From positions 8,591,001 to 8,655,000 of the forward strand of contig OX424563.1 of assembly GCA_949152475.1 (NCBI GenBank): a stretch of 64,000 bases of DNA, written 5' to 3'. Source of the stretch: Terebella lapidaria (taxonomy: Eukaryota; Annelida; Polychaeta; Terebellida; Terebellidae). The stretch's first letter is position 1. Each line of letters begins with the position of its first letter. Shown piece by piece: positions 49,626 through 61,400 of the stretch. Below the pieces are notes generated by a model. The model was not told the DNA's origin, did not search any database, and saw only the letters and a list, made by a program, of their open reading frames with translations. Position numbers and translations under genes: made by a program.

Positions 49626-51599
49626 GAGAGCTTTAAAAGGAAATTAACACAATGATGCGGGATATTGACACAGAACAGAGATTGGCAAATTGTGGAATTC
49701 AACCGAGTTGTAATGACAATTTGTCCCGACAGCATATATCTACTTTAGAAATGCTAGATTGTGACATTGTGGGTTATAAAACACATATATTGCACTGCAA
49801 ATTATGTATATTCTAAGATTCAATCTGTCGATACAGTAGGTCCTATGAAACGTAGTGAAATTGAGCCAGTCAAAACAACTCGTCACACATTGCGTAGGAA
49901 GATTTGGAAACGCTATTTATGTAGTGTCTCGAGTGTAGGAAATTGTGTTATGGCCGAGTTATATTTAGTAGAAGTCCTTATCAAGTAAATTCGACCTGAC
50001 AAGAATTGTATTATCTATTAATGTTTTTGTTGGTATATGCCTGGATACAGGATGACTGGTAAGCATCACAAGTTGTTTTGGATTCCACTGCAAACCGGTC
50101 GCAAAAAGGTACTAGTATATACAACAAAATACTAACAGTATAACATTTAATAAATACCATATTACACTTGATGTATATCGAGTTTTTGCTTGAAATTTTG
50201 TGTATGATTTGTGACAAGCATGGATCCAGAGCCACATTCTCAAGTGTATAACGGTCTCAGGGTGACATATTACCACAATATGTTGGCAACCGTTTATGCT
50301 GCATTATCATCTACGCGGTCACCGACATCTGGAAACGTGGAGTAGCTTTTTTTGTTTGGTACATTTTTTGTTTTGATTAATAGCCAACAAATCCAATTGC
50401 TCAAAGGTGTGGCTGTGGATTGTTGACCATTCACCACTCATTCACAAAGAGTAGTAGGGGGATTGAGTTTCTTACACGTTAATCTCCCACTGTTCGTAAC
50501 AAACCAGTTAGCAATCTATTATCTGAGTTGTTAATTTATGATAACAAACCAACTATCAATCCAATACCCGAGTTGATAATTTATCAAAACACATGAGGAT
50601 GCCGCAAGGGCACAGTAGCTCGTTCCTGAGTTATCATAACCTATCCACCTCATTCCACTGAGAATACTAAAAGGTAGGTGTCCCCATTCAGGGATGGATG
50701 AATGAAGAGATCTTTAAGCAGAAAAGCGTAAAACGAGTTGTCAGTGTTTCATTGAGTCACTGAGTGTGGAGTAGTAACAATGTTCAAGTTCCTCTGTTAC
50801 CACTGGTAAAAGGTAAGTGAAAGCTTCAGTATTGGCAAGTATCTGATTGATGTAACATTCTATTTTTAGGGTGTTTTGGTTGGTCTGTAATGCTGCATTA
50901 ATATATTTAATGTTCTATTAATGTTCTATTAATATAGTTAATGTAAGTTTTATCCTGAAACGTAACATCAAATTACGTGGATTTGGAATAAAGTGAATGT
51001 TGTGTGTGGTTGGAGAGATGCATCTTTCACGAAGGCACGATAAGAACATTTAATAACTACAGTGTATCTCCGATGCGATTTTACCATATTTTCAGAGATA
51101 TATGATTCCCACGCAGACTTGACACAAAGTTACATTGACATGCGAATCAAGGCCACTCAAACGGCCTTCACACTATGATTTCCCGCCACGAAGCACATGT
51201 CCGGCAGCTCCAGATCAAGCAATAGGTCAGTTGGTGAGAAATGGTCCACACGAATGGACGTGTGGCACACTAGTGGACAATCATTGTTATTAGATAGTAG
51301 ACTATTATTACAAATATTGATATAATTGTTATTTGCATGAATGAGTGAATGAAAGACCCAGTCGCCCAACAGCATTGAGCCGCTTTCGAATCATAAAGGA
51401 CATTGAATCCAAATCACGCGACCTTGACCTACGACCGACGGACTGCCATGTGGACCGGGCGGAAAGATCGCGTACCAACCAGGACTGTAAGTTACCCAAG
51501 TGAAGGTCGTTGAAGTTTTACTCTCGGTAGGGTGCACATTGCAATGCGAGATTTCTAAATAATAATACTCAGACATGTTTTACGACGGTCCATGATGAT

Positions 51600-51812
51600 A
51601 GGCAATTTTGCCTGTCTTCCCCATCCCCCGTCGAGTGACAATTTTTTAATTTGGAAAGCACATTCGACTGGAGAAACTTTTTGTGTTGCCTGGATGAAAA
51701 CTCCACCTACATTGTGTCAGTGACGGGGTTCGAACCCGCGTCATCTACCGCATCTGAGCGTCGTTGCTTCAAGAGCCACCAGTCCCATCCACTCGGCCAC
51801 CATTGAAATTCG
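51600..51812 (-). mobile_element. tRNA-like sequence, probably a SINE head or tRNA pseudogene
   Basis: On the minus strand TGGCCGAGTGG (51789-51799) matches an A box and GGTTCGAACC (51727-51736) a B box, with Leu/Ser-type spacing that would include a long variable arm. The acceptor stem does not pair fully and the anticodon stem has a mismatch, so a working tRNA is unlikely. A non-tRNA body continues to about 51600. It lies just downstream of the LINE relic on the same strand. Confidence 0.55.
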
Positions 51813-51914
51813 CAGTGATATGCTGAGTGAGTTCCATGGATTCATGAAGCACAACTCACATCAATACTGGTTGTTGTACATTCAGGCAATTGTCCTTCTC
51901 CAACGAATATTGCT

Positions 51915-53176
51915 TCAAATATACTTTGAAGCAGTATTTACTTTCAGTTTCAATCGGTTTGTGTTCATCCATATGATGAGGTCACACATGCGCTGTTCGA
52001 GGATAGACACTGTTGTTGTTTCCGCTATCCTATCTGAAGCCAACAACGCATTCTTTATTGCGGAAGCGTTTGTGTATCCGTGAAGGTCTACGTCTGCGGG
52101 GACGACGGCCTGCGTTGTACTGACACATGCCCCGCACAACTTTCCTGTGGAATAGTTCAATTATGGCTGAGTACGTGTCCTTGGCGTTCATCCTGTAGCT
52201 TTTTGTATATCAGATACCCTTTAAATCACTGCAGTGCGACTGTCAAACGCCGCACTGTGGAATCCACGGCTACGAATCCTGTCACCGTCTTGTCATCAAA
52301 GTTGCACAGAATGTCATTCCTCATTTCATCAATGCAGTTTCACAACTGTATCCTCTGCGACAGGCCCATTGATAGTCCGGCATTAGATCGTGCTGAATCG
52401 AACCACAGCTGCCTTTTCCAAACCTTTGGGGTGAAACTTCAAATTACTCACAGGTCACTATTTGTATGAGCTCCAGGCCAGATTTTTTTTATCAACGGTC
52501 TCACAATTATCGTTTTACATGTTGAAACAAAAGCACAGGACGTAAGAGAATTTTTATTAATTGCAGTTACGATATACAGCCACCGATGAAGTCTCGTCTT
52601 AGGGATCTTGGTGAGTAGGGCGTCCGATTCACAACTTTTGGTTGTCATGAAAGTGATGAGTTTTCTGACTTCGTCATCTGTGACCGTTCCAAGCGCACTC
52701 AGATGTGGGATATCAGCTGTTGATGGAACACACGTGATTTCTACGCCAAGTCCATCTTGATTTTAGACCATCTGGATTTTAGATGAGAAATTGCGAGCTT
52801 TGTGTCTTTTAATGTCTCTGGCAGTGAGTTCGTAACTGATCCTGTGGCTTTTGTCACTAGAGAGATTAATCTTTTCACGTTGTTCCCAAACTAAAGAACC
52901 ATGTCATATAGGGCACTGAGCGAAGAAGTTTTTGTAGCATTTACGCTCTATGGCTAGTGCTGCCCATGCCTCTGGTTGTGTGCCTTCTATAGCATTTTGT
53001 GTTTTTACTGCCCTCTTTTGTGTATTCACATCGTTGTCAAACCATGGTTGATTTTGCATTTCACTGTATTGTTCTTTTTCAGTGGTGCTTTGTGTATGTA
53101 GTGCTGATCGCATCTTGATTTCAGCATTCTCCACAAAATCGTCCAGAGAGAGTTCGTCGACATAGCGCATGGTCAA
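51915..53176 (-). mobile_element. CR1/Jockey-like LINE relic, reverse transcriptase part
   Basis: Three frames in order on the minus strand match one non-LTR polymerase. 53176-52904 is the pre-RT linker (NQPWFDNDVNTQKRAVKTQ, ALAIERKCYKNF). 52648-52448 is the first RT block (KTIIVRPLIKK). 52160-51915 is the palm region, where the usual Y-A-D-D appears as VDLHGYTNAS, followed by LEQRMCDLIIWMNTNRLKLK. The catalytic motif is lost and several frame changes and stops separate the blocks, so it is inactive. Confidence 0.7.
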
Positions 53177-53770
53177 TTCAAGCTCACGAGAATATCAGTA
53201 TATATCATTTGTAGTACTAGTATGTCTACAATTGATTCCTAATTCATAAAGTCGATAATAAAAGATATTAGCCATTTTGTGATCTGACCTTGAAAATGAG
53301 GTTAGAGGTCCAATTCAAGGTCACCAAAATATTCAATAGACAATATTCAGCATATATCATTTCCTGTATGTTCACTATGGATTCCTGAGCTGTAGAGTCG
53401 ATAATAGGCGAGATATTAACCATTCGGATCTCTTACCTTGGAAAAAAGGTCGAATGTCAAGTTCAAGGTCATGACAATATTTAGCATAATTATATCATTT
53501 CATATACGATCACAATTGATCATCAAACTGAAACGTGGATAATAAGCGAGATATTACCAATTTGGTGCTTTGACCTCGAAAATGAGCTCAAAGGTCAACT
53601 CCAAGGACATCAGAATATTCGGCATATATCATTTCCTATATGATCACACTGGACTCCTAAGCTCTAACGGAGATAACAAGCGAGATATTAGCCGTTTTGT
53701 GCTCTGACCTTCAAAATAAGGTCAAAGGTCACGTTGAAGGTCATGACAATATTCAGCAGATATAATTTCC
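53170..53770. repeat. Tandem repeat of about 130-145 bp with AAGGTCA words, 4-5 copies
   Basis: GCGAGATATTA-type blocks recur near 53261, 53407, 53545 and 53673. Each is followed by a GACCTTGAAAATGAGGTC block, CAAGGTCA and AATATTCAGCATATATCATTTCC. The unit resembles in style, but not in full sequence, the 147-bp satellite at 560-2200. Confidence 0.75.
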
Positions 53771-54063
53771 TATATATCCACAATCGAAAAAATCAAAATG
53801 ACCGCCAAACACAGACCATCGATTCAAGTGCAACGAAACTTATACACATCACAGAGGTGTATGAGGGAATCTTTTGAAACAAAAATCTCAAAACTGTCCG
53901 AAGAGTTTTAGAGGAAGTGGCCGCCAAAGTCAGAAATAGTCGAAAATGGCCGCAATTCTGGAAAAATGCGAAAATAAAAAAATGAAAAATACCCCCTCTT
54001 GAAATTTTTTTAGGTATTTTTGTGCAAAATTCCAGAAAGATCCGATTGTAAACTTTAAAGGTA

Positions 54064-54135
54064 AAAGTTTGGACTGACGACGGACGCCACGCCATGCCAA
54101 TAGGTTACCAGACCGTAGATCCGGTCGCCTAAAAA
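54064..54135 (-). repeat. Dispersed palindromic-end repeat, fifth copy
   Basis: GACGGACGCCACGCCATGCC, then AATAGGTTACCAGACCGTAG, then ATCCGGTCGCCTAAAAA; the inverse complement of the modules near 10203 and 10725. It directly ends the tandem-repeat segment above. Confidence 0.6.
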
Positions 54136-55559
54136 TGGGTGTTTTGTCGATCCAGAGAAAGGAGGGGTGCTTTTTCCTAAGGAAAACCGTCTTTAATCAT
54201 TGTTTGAAAAATTCTAAAATACAAATTCTTCAAGTAGCTACTTAATTAATTAACCATAAATTATTTTAATATATCCCGAAAGAATAAATATTGTCATGCT
54301 TAAAGGTATGGCTGTGGATGGTTGGCCATACGCTACTCATTTACACAGAATGGTCGGGAATGGGGTTTCTTACACCCTCACTGTTCATAACAAACCGATT
54401 AGCAATATACGTGTATAATCTGAGATAATAATTCATCATAACAAACCAATTATCAATCTAATACTAAGGTAATAATTTATCAAAACACATGCCGATGTTG
54501 CAAGGACACAGTTGCCCGTTCCTGTGTTATCATAACCTATCCACCTCATTCCCCCTGATAATACCAAAAGATAGATGGCCCCATTCAGGGATCGACGAAT
54601 TAAAAGATAATTATGCAGAAAAACATAAAAAGAGTTGTCAGTGTTTTATTAGGTCGTATTATTATAAAGTATTGACAATATTAATAATTTGTCTGTCATC
54701 ACTGGTAAAATGTATGTGAAAACTTCAGTACAGGCAGTAACTTATCTATTGGCCTGCGATGACTAACACCTCATCTGATGTGTTTTTGGTGGGTCTTTTC
54801 ATGAATGATTTTCTGTATCAATTGTATATTCCATTATATGATTACATATTGATTTTTCCCACGAACGTTGTCTGTGTGTGTTTTTGCTGCATTTTAATAA
54901 TGTATATTGCAATCATCATGATCACTTTAACAAGTCGAATTCAAGATTTTATATACATGTAATACATAACTGTGCGAACAAAATATCTGCACGTGAAGAA
55001 CTTTGGGTAAATGAAATAAAAACAACTCTCTTAGATCTGTACTTAGATCTAAAAAAATCCGATCACTGAACACAATGTCATGATAATGTAACACATGATC
55101 AACGGTCGTTAACTATATGGATAAAATGTTACCCCGAAACTGTTATTAAATTGAAAAATTGTCTCGGACTACCACAAATCTCTGAGGGGTGTAATCAGAA
55201 GATGGGTGTGATCGTTGCCGAAATTTATGGATATTTTTTCCTTGCCGTTAGCGCAATAGATCTGATTTATGGTCAGCGTATTTGTATAATGACGGATTTG
55301 TGTCGTACGACCATTGGTCACATATCAAATTGTGGGGAAATTGGCCATTGATAAAAATAAAATACAAGATTCATGGGAGAAATATCCATTAATAAAATTA
55401 GAGTTCTGGCGATTTTTCCATATTGACCATAATCTCGACCACGACCAATTCTTGATTCTAACCTCACAAACGTCTCAAGCTCTCTCAGATTTATATTATA
55501 TTTATATCTTATGTTTAATATGTTATTGAATATTGCTAGTGGTTTGGGAATTCAGCTGA

Positions 55560-56575
55560 TGACCTTTACATTTTCGACCTTGGGCGATAATTGGGAATTT
55601 TTATCGTACGACCATCGGTCATGTGGTAAATCGTGTGGAATTGACCATAGGAAAATACAAAATTATTGAGGAAAAATAATCACGAATATCAATATGCAAC
55701 TTTTCGATTTTGACATTTTCTGTTACCTTGACCTTGTTCAATATTGAGCTGTACAATTTCACAGTATTGTTTCTGTTAGCAAGGCACATCTCCAGGACGA
55801 AAACAGGTCAAAGCTGCTGCATTCGAGTGTATGCAATATTTTTTTCAAAACCATGTTTTTTTAAACACATCTAATGCAATATAACAAAAGGTGTGCTCGA
55901 TGGTTTTGACGATTACAGTCCGTCCGAGTTGTCTTTTCATCCGTTTTAGCGCCCATTTTGTACCGGTTTTGTGCATAAACAAACGAAGTGTATCCATCAA
56001 ACCCGAATGTAAATAAATGTTCAAATCGCGATTGAAAGTCCACATCGAGTACATTTTCCAGTTCGTATGTGCATATATAGTGTAGTTATGCGAAGATAAT
56101 CAGTGCTATACCATGATGTGCGTGGAATTGTCAGTCTATCTCGCACTTCTATGCTTTGTTTACATCTGCGTGTGATGGATACAGTTCCTGTATATACGCG
56201 ATAACCGCCTGTTCAAATGAACAAAATTTCACGGAGGACTGATTATTTTCATTACATTTGATGTGAGTATGTTCCATTCAGTTAGTTTAGCATGTTTAGT
56301 ATGCAATAGATTTTTCAAAAAATATTACTGGTTTCGAAGGCAGCTGCTTCAAAAGGATTGAAAGCTGACTTCACAAAATGGTCTTGAATCTCAAACCACC
56401 CCAAAAATCGTGATATGATTATCCCCAATTCTTTTGTTGGTCTTAGGGCCATCGGTTTTAAACCATACGATCGGGAATTGTACAAAGAAAAATAAAAAAA
56501 ACAGTTTGATATTGATTGGAACCGGAATTATGTGACTTTCACTTTTTTGGTTGTCATGCAACCATTTTTATTTGA
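55560..56575. other. AT-rich stretch, nothing recognised
   Basis: Short frames at 55845-56054 lack recognisable motifs. I see no splice context or repeat match. Confidence 0.45.
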
Positions 56576-56584
56576 TTTTGACAA

Positions 56585-57240
56585 AAAGTGAGGAGGACCG
56601 AGACACTGCCATACCGCATCACCACGACATGGGATACTGTCATAAAGGTCTTGCAGGTACTCTGGCGTAATTTGACCCCACATGTGATAGACCTTCTGTC
56701 GCATTTCAGGAAGTGTGGTTGGTGGATCTCGGCGAAGTTGGGTGGTGATCCAACCCCAGACGTTTACAAATCAGTGCTGTATGTCGGCCATAACATTGTC
56801 GTGACGTCATGGTTTTCGGTCCACTTTTGGGTACTCCTTGATGTGTGAGGAGGAGCTGGAAGATCGCAAGTTTGTTCACGATCGCCGAAGATGATATCTA
56901 TTAGCTGGAACAGTTAGCTTTCAAGTGTACTTTGATGATCCATCGCGTTCGTTGTGCCCAGAAAGCCCACCAGCTCTCCAAAATCCATGCATATCAACGA
57001 AACCCCAGAACATGATTCATCCACGTGACAAGGCTGGTTTGCTAACGATATTCCTAGGGTCATAAGCAGTGCCCACATGACGCCAACGCGGACATTGGTG
57101 ACAGTCAGATTGAAGTAATTCCCATCAGAAAATATCACTCTGTTTCAGTTGTTATTCACTGTCCAACCTTGGATGGTACGTGCCCAGGCCATACATTGCT
57201 GTCGTACTATCACGGAATGTGATACGGGACTTGATACCAA
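56585..57240 (-). mobile_element. Tc1/mariner-type transposase relic
   Basis: On the minus strand YHPRLDSE leads into VIFSDGNYFNLTVTNVRVGV at about 57138, the central DDE segment of Tc1-like transposases. Further on come LGTTNAMDHQSTL, then VWGWITTQLRRDPPTTLPEM and YHMWGQITPEYLQDLYDSIP, which match the C-terminal NVWG...LP-E...W..I family pattern. The blocks lie in different frames, so it is broken by several indels. Terminal inverted repeats were not identified. Confidence 0.7.
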
Positions 57241-57360
57241 CTTTATTAAGCCTAAGCATTGAGAATAAAGCAGTATCGATAAACTGGCGAGCTCATTTGC
57301 TTTAGTGTCCTTGATCTGAGCACAAAAAAAGGTTTACCTGATAAATATCGCAGCGTCAAA

Positions 57361-57468
57361 ATGACAGAAAATTACCTGCAACGGATAGTTCTGGGGGTGG
57401 CAATAACATTAGTGGCCTTGTTCCACTGTCTCTGGAGTTCTGTCGACGTCTGTTCGGCCCGATACTTG
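57361..57468 (+). CDS. Signal-peptide exon candidate of an Ig-type gene
   Basis: ATG opens MTENYLQRIVLGVAITLVAL followed by FHCLWSSVDVCSA, a convincing signal peptide with a possible cleavage after CSA. After RYL, the donor TTG|GTAAATG would leave phase 0, as in the exons at 34687 and 42364. The frame stays open without splicing to 57681. It lies 320 nt upstream of the Ig-like exon at 57790 on the same strand. I infer this is the least-decayed unit of the array. No complete gene could be built. Confidence 0.45.
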
Positions 57469-57789
57469 GTAAATGGAAGCGTTGACATTGGGGGTCTGCC
57501 TTCCCATCGTCAAGGCAATTTTTCATCACATATTTTTGTTTCTATTGTAAAATGTTGTATTTTACGTTTGTTATTGGAATCATCAAAATCTGGCTGTATT
57601 GGTGGTAATAGATTGATACTTACATTCGTTCGTGGTAAAAGACCAGTTGGACAACTTTCATATTCACAAATTCGAGGCTGATTGTTGCACAGCAATAACA
57701 TCTTGAAGTCAAGGTGAGAATGCTATCAACACGGCGCTTTATTAATACGTTTGCTATTTCAATACTAGCACTATCCCCATATCACTCAG

Positions 57790-57960
57790 ATAGTTGCCCT
57801 AGAAGTTGATAGTTGGAAAGGTCTGGTGAAAGAAAATCAGCCAGATATCGGGATTTACGAGTGTGTGTCCCAAGGCGGAGACTACACTGATATAACGGTC
57901 ATCGCCAGACCAATGACAGGAGAAGTGTCTATCCCGAAAAAGGGATCGTTTGAATTCTGA
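57790..57960 (+). CDS. Immunoglobulin C-terminal half exon candidate, still open
   Basis: After the acceptor CCCCATATCACTCAG the frame reads IVALEVDSWKGLVKENQPDI, then GIYECVSQGGDYTDITVI and ARPMTGEVSIPKKGSFEF, with a stop at 57960. The D-I-G-I-Y-E-C motif with following strand G is typical of Ig domains. Unlike the copies at 44035 and 47227, the cysteine is in frame. Sequence before the acceptor (AGCACTATCCCCATATCACT) is shared with 44020. The partner exon with the first cysteine was not found. Confidence 0.5.
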   Translation: MVALEVDSWKGLVKENQPDIGIYECVSQGGDYTDITVIARPMTGEVSIPKKGSFEF

Positions 57961-58286
57961 TCTGCGAATGAAAAGCTATGTGCGGTGTTAACAAGCAAAT
58001 AAGCTTTGTAGCATCTGGGTGAAGAGCAATATTCGTTTCGGACTAAGATCTTCAAGCGCTGTTGTCTCCCCAGAGGGGAGACTTCTTAAACGTTCTCTGA
58101 GAATACCATGGGGGAAATACTCTGCGACTGGGAGACAGTGTACTCGAATATTTCTCAGGCATACCAGACAAGTGGTCAGACATGAAATCACATCATGTCT
58201 GTCATTTTTCATTCATGTCTGACAGATGTTTTTACAATCGTAAAATACCATTTTTCAAGAAAATAAAACCTTCTGGTCAAAATTCG

Positions 58287-58292
58287 TTTATT
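58287..58292 (-). terminator. Possible poly(A) signal AATAAA of the hAT-derived gene
   Basis: AATAAA on the minus strand about 160 nt past the stop codon at 58454. Confidence 0.4.
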
Positions 58293-58453
58293 GTGTTTCA
58301 ACATTCGACAGCATATCATAACAGAATACACAACAATATTTGACATGAATCCATTGTTTTTCAACATCATGTGATCTGGAGTTCTGGACATAATATATTG
58401 ACCAACTCAGCAGTTAACGAGTGTGTTAACACGCAACCCAAATGCCAATTCAA

Positions 58454-61400
58454 TTATGACAGCTCATTTCGGAATTCGCCCAACATCCTGATGTTTGTGT
58501 CGTAGTCTTGTTCATCCCAGTCCCCCTCCAGGAAATCATCATTCTCATACTCATTCTCTGAGTCGCTTCCGTCAGAAACATCTTCATCATGATTGTCAAG
58601 TGCTGTGTCGTCAGTTGGATTGTCAGGCTCCTCATGGAGATCACCCTGACCCTGGACAGTCAAATTATCTGGAACTCTGGCTCGTTTCGATGGTGCTGTC
58701 CTCTGGTATGTGAGGTTCCTCTTTCGGCCCAATGGAGTTACCTGTATATGAACCATGTTTTAAAAGCATGATATGTTTGAACAGGTGAGGTCACACTGTA
58801 TGGCCACATGAATATTCAAATCACATCTTGCTGTTACTGTGACATTAACATGATTGACTTCGAAATCCTTTATGGCTGGGCCATCAAGCTTGATCATTAT
58901 GATGTTTTGTAGGCGATTGTTGGACAGTCTGTGTCGCTTTTCTGTTTTTATTAGTTTCAGTTGACTGAATGCCTTCTCGTTGTCAACAGAAGTGGCAGGC
59001 ATCGCACGGATCAGGTCAACGATTCTCAAGACAACATCCACACCAAAGGACCCTGACAATAATCGGCTGATATTCGGCCAGTTCTGCTGGTGAATGTCGT
59101 TTAGGGAACCTATGAGTGAAAGAGGAAATTCAAGTGTCAAGAAAACTTCGATTCATTGGATTTACATGATAAATGATATCTGACGAATGACAACACATTT
59201 TTTTTCTCGTGTCCAGTGTCTGACAATTTACCAACCTCTCATACATGAGTGCACGAAAGAGCTGCCACTGCTGAAGGACATCAACCAAGTCCACATCACC
59301 AAGCATATGTTTGTAATGCTGATGGAGAACAGTCACTTCTTTGTCACCAAAATCTGTAGAAAAAAAAATAGGAATAGCATATGACTTCTTGAAGTACATG
59401 TAGTAAAATATTTTTGCTACACATCCTATTCCCGATGATAACAACATAACTCATCACTTATGCAATAAATTAGTCAGAAATACTCCAGGAAGTGTCAGTA
59501 TCAGTTATTACCTTTGTCAATGAAGCAAAACAAGCAAGACTAAAATTTTCTACGTACTTTCTGTTTTCGTCATGATTAGTTAACCTTAAGTAAAGGCGAA
59601 ACGAAAAACAGAAGTTAGTGAATACTTTTTTCTTAGGGTATATTTAGGGGTGATAATACATGTAAATTATTGATACATTTTTGTTGTTGTTTATTGATGA
59701 CCAGTGAAGTATAGGTTTTTATCGAACAAATGTCCCTATTGACATGTTTTTAATGTTATCGTTATACATGTATTTATATTTATTTGTTTATGAAGTTAGC
59801 GTGGATTATATACATAATTTGTGAACAGACCGATAAACCATTGAAAACAACAAATAGCAATAGAGATGAAACTGGGAAATATTGAGGAAACCTGGAGATT
59901 CAGAGAGCTTTGCAGGCCAATCCTTCAGACTACCAATACGCGAGCTTTGCAGGAGTGGCAGGTCCATGTCCTGGTAACGTTTGGTGAGGCATTCAAGCAA
60001 ATCATCAATGAACTTCGGCTTGTAAGCCATCGTGGGCTTCGTACCTTGAGTTTTTGTCCCTGCAGACACTGATCTTCACTCTCCAGCGAGTTCTTGAGAT
60101 CCGGACCATTCCTGATCCAATTTCAAACATAGCCAAAATATTTTACAATGTGTCTTTGAGTTTTTGTTTTTATCATATACGTATGTATACCAGCCAGGTT
60201 AGTTGTGCTTAGCAGTGCTCTACCAGGAGTGTCCAGGATACTGAAAAATCACTGTTACTAATGGGAGTGTAGGCACTCAAAGTGTAGCTGTTTCAAATTT
60301 CCAAGTACCACTTTCACAGAAGATGACAACGTCAGTGCATCAGACGGAGAGACGTCACTCTTTTGGAATCACAGAGACAGCTGCTGAAGTGGCCTTAACA
60401 CATCCTGTAGAAAACAATAAAATATGAAATGATTTACAGCATTTACCCACTTATATTCTGATTTGTAATATACGATTAGTATTGTATGTCATAGGAATTT
60501 ACGTGGCAGATACAACAAATACCAGTGTTCGCTCAAACTGCCCAATAAGTCAGACAAATCAAATATTTTATTTTTTTTTAAATCATTAAATGCTTTCAAA
60601 CATCCACGACACCAGTAAATTACCTTCAGAAGAAGCATAAATGCAACTGTTTCAAAGTCATTCAACAGTTTCAGAAGACCTTCTGCCTTTGTGTTCCCAT
60701 TGTAGGCTGCATCACTCAGCTGGAGAACAAGAATCTTGTAAGATGCAAGACATCCATCAATGGCTCGCTTCGTATGGGCCAACCATCTTGTCCCACCCAC
60801 TCTAGTGGGCAGGCAGATCTTCTGGTCTTCTGCCTTGAAACAACGCTTCAGTGCCAGCCGCTGCTTTGAGCTTTTCTTGTAGAAGTAATGCAGCCCGACT
60901 AAGAGTGTAGTGAGTTTGTCGTAATTCTTCTTTATGGTTTTTTCATTGAGTCCTTGAAGGCCAACTCGAGCCTGTGGGCAAGGCAGTGAATGACCATGAG
61001 ATGTGGGTACATCTCCTTCAAGAGAGTCGCAGTCCCTCGTCGAACTCCGATCATTTTGGACGCCCCGTCACAGCTAAATCCGACACATTTGGTTTTCATC
61101 AAATCTTCCATCTCATAGCTTTTGATAGTTGATGTAACGACGTCATACAAATCTTCTGATCGCGTGGACTCAGGCTCTGTGATGGGCAATAATTTTGGGG
61201 TGATTTCTCCATTACACGTCAACCGCATATACATGATTTCTTGTTCCTGGGCAGCTACATGTGTTGATCCATCCATGCTGAGGCTGAAGTAACTGCAGTT
61301 TTTAATTTGGTCCGTCAGATGCTGGTGTTCTTTTACAGCAATAGAATCAACGAATTGACCACAAGCTTTGTCATTCAGATAGGTTGAGCCGACGTCCAAA

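Larger units (their letters stand above)
32150..57960 (+). repeat. Field of diverged segmental repeats carrying decayed Ig-type gene units
   Basis: Several long, imperfect direct repeats recur in the same orientation. One block (marker GGGAGAGACGGTAGTAAAAT) occurs at 34375-34575, 38325-38535, 42085-42270 and 48510-48710. A second (marker GTGACCGGGATTCCAATCAC) occurs at 43190-43450 and 49020-49290, with a weaker copy near 35250-35470. A third (marker GATTTATGGTC) occurs at 32790-33000, 36640-36880, 46460-46755 and 55150-55300. A fourth (marker CATAACCTATCCACCTCATT) occurs at 50390-50900 and 54290-54850. Typical spacing is about 3.8-4 kb, with exceptions where mobile elements have inserted. Similarity ranges from nearly identical to barely recognisable, so the copies arose at different times. 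Confidence 0.75.

Noticed and set aside
51715-51805. Functional tRNA gene
   Set aside because: A and B boxes are good, but the acceptor and anticodon stems have mismatches and a SINE-like body follows.
54759-54962. Hydrophobic 67-codon frame that could be a transmembrane exon
   Set aside because: AT-rich sequence gives hydrophobic frames easily; no splice sites in phase and no equivalent in the matching repeat copy at 50.8 kb.
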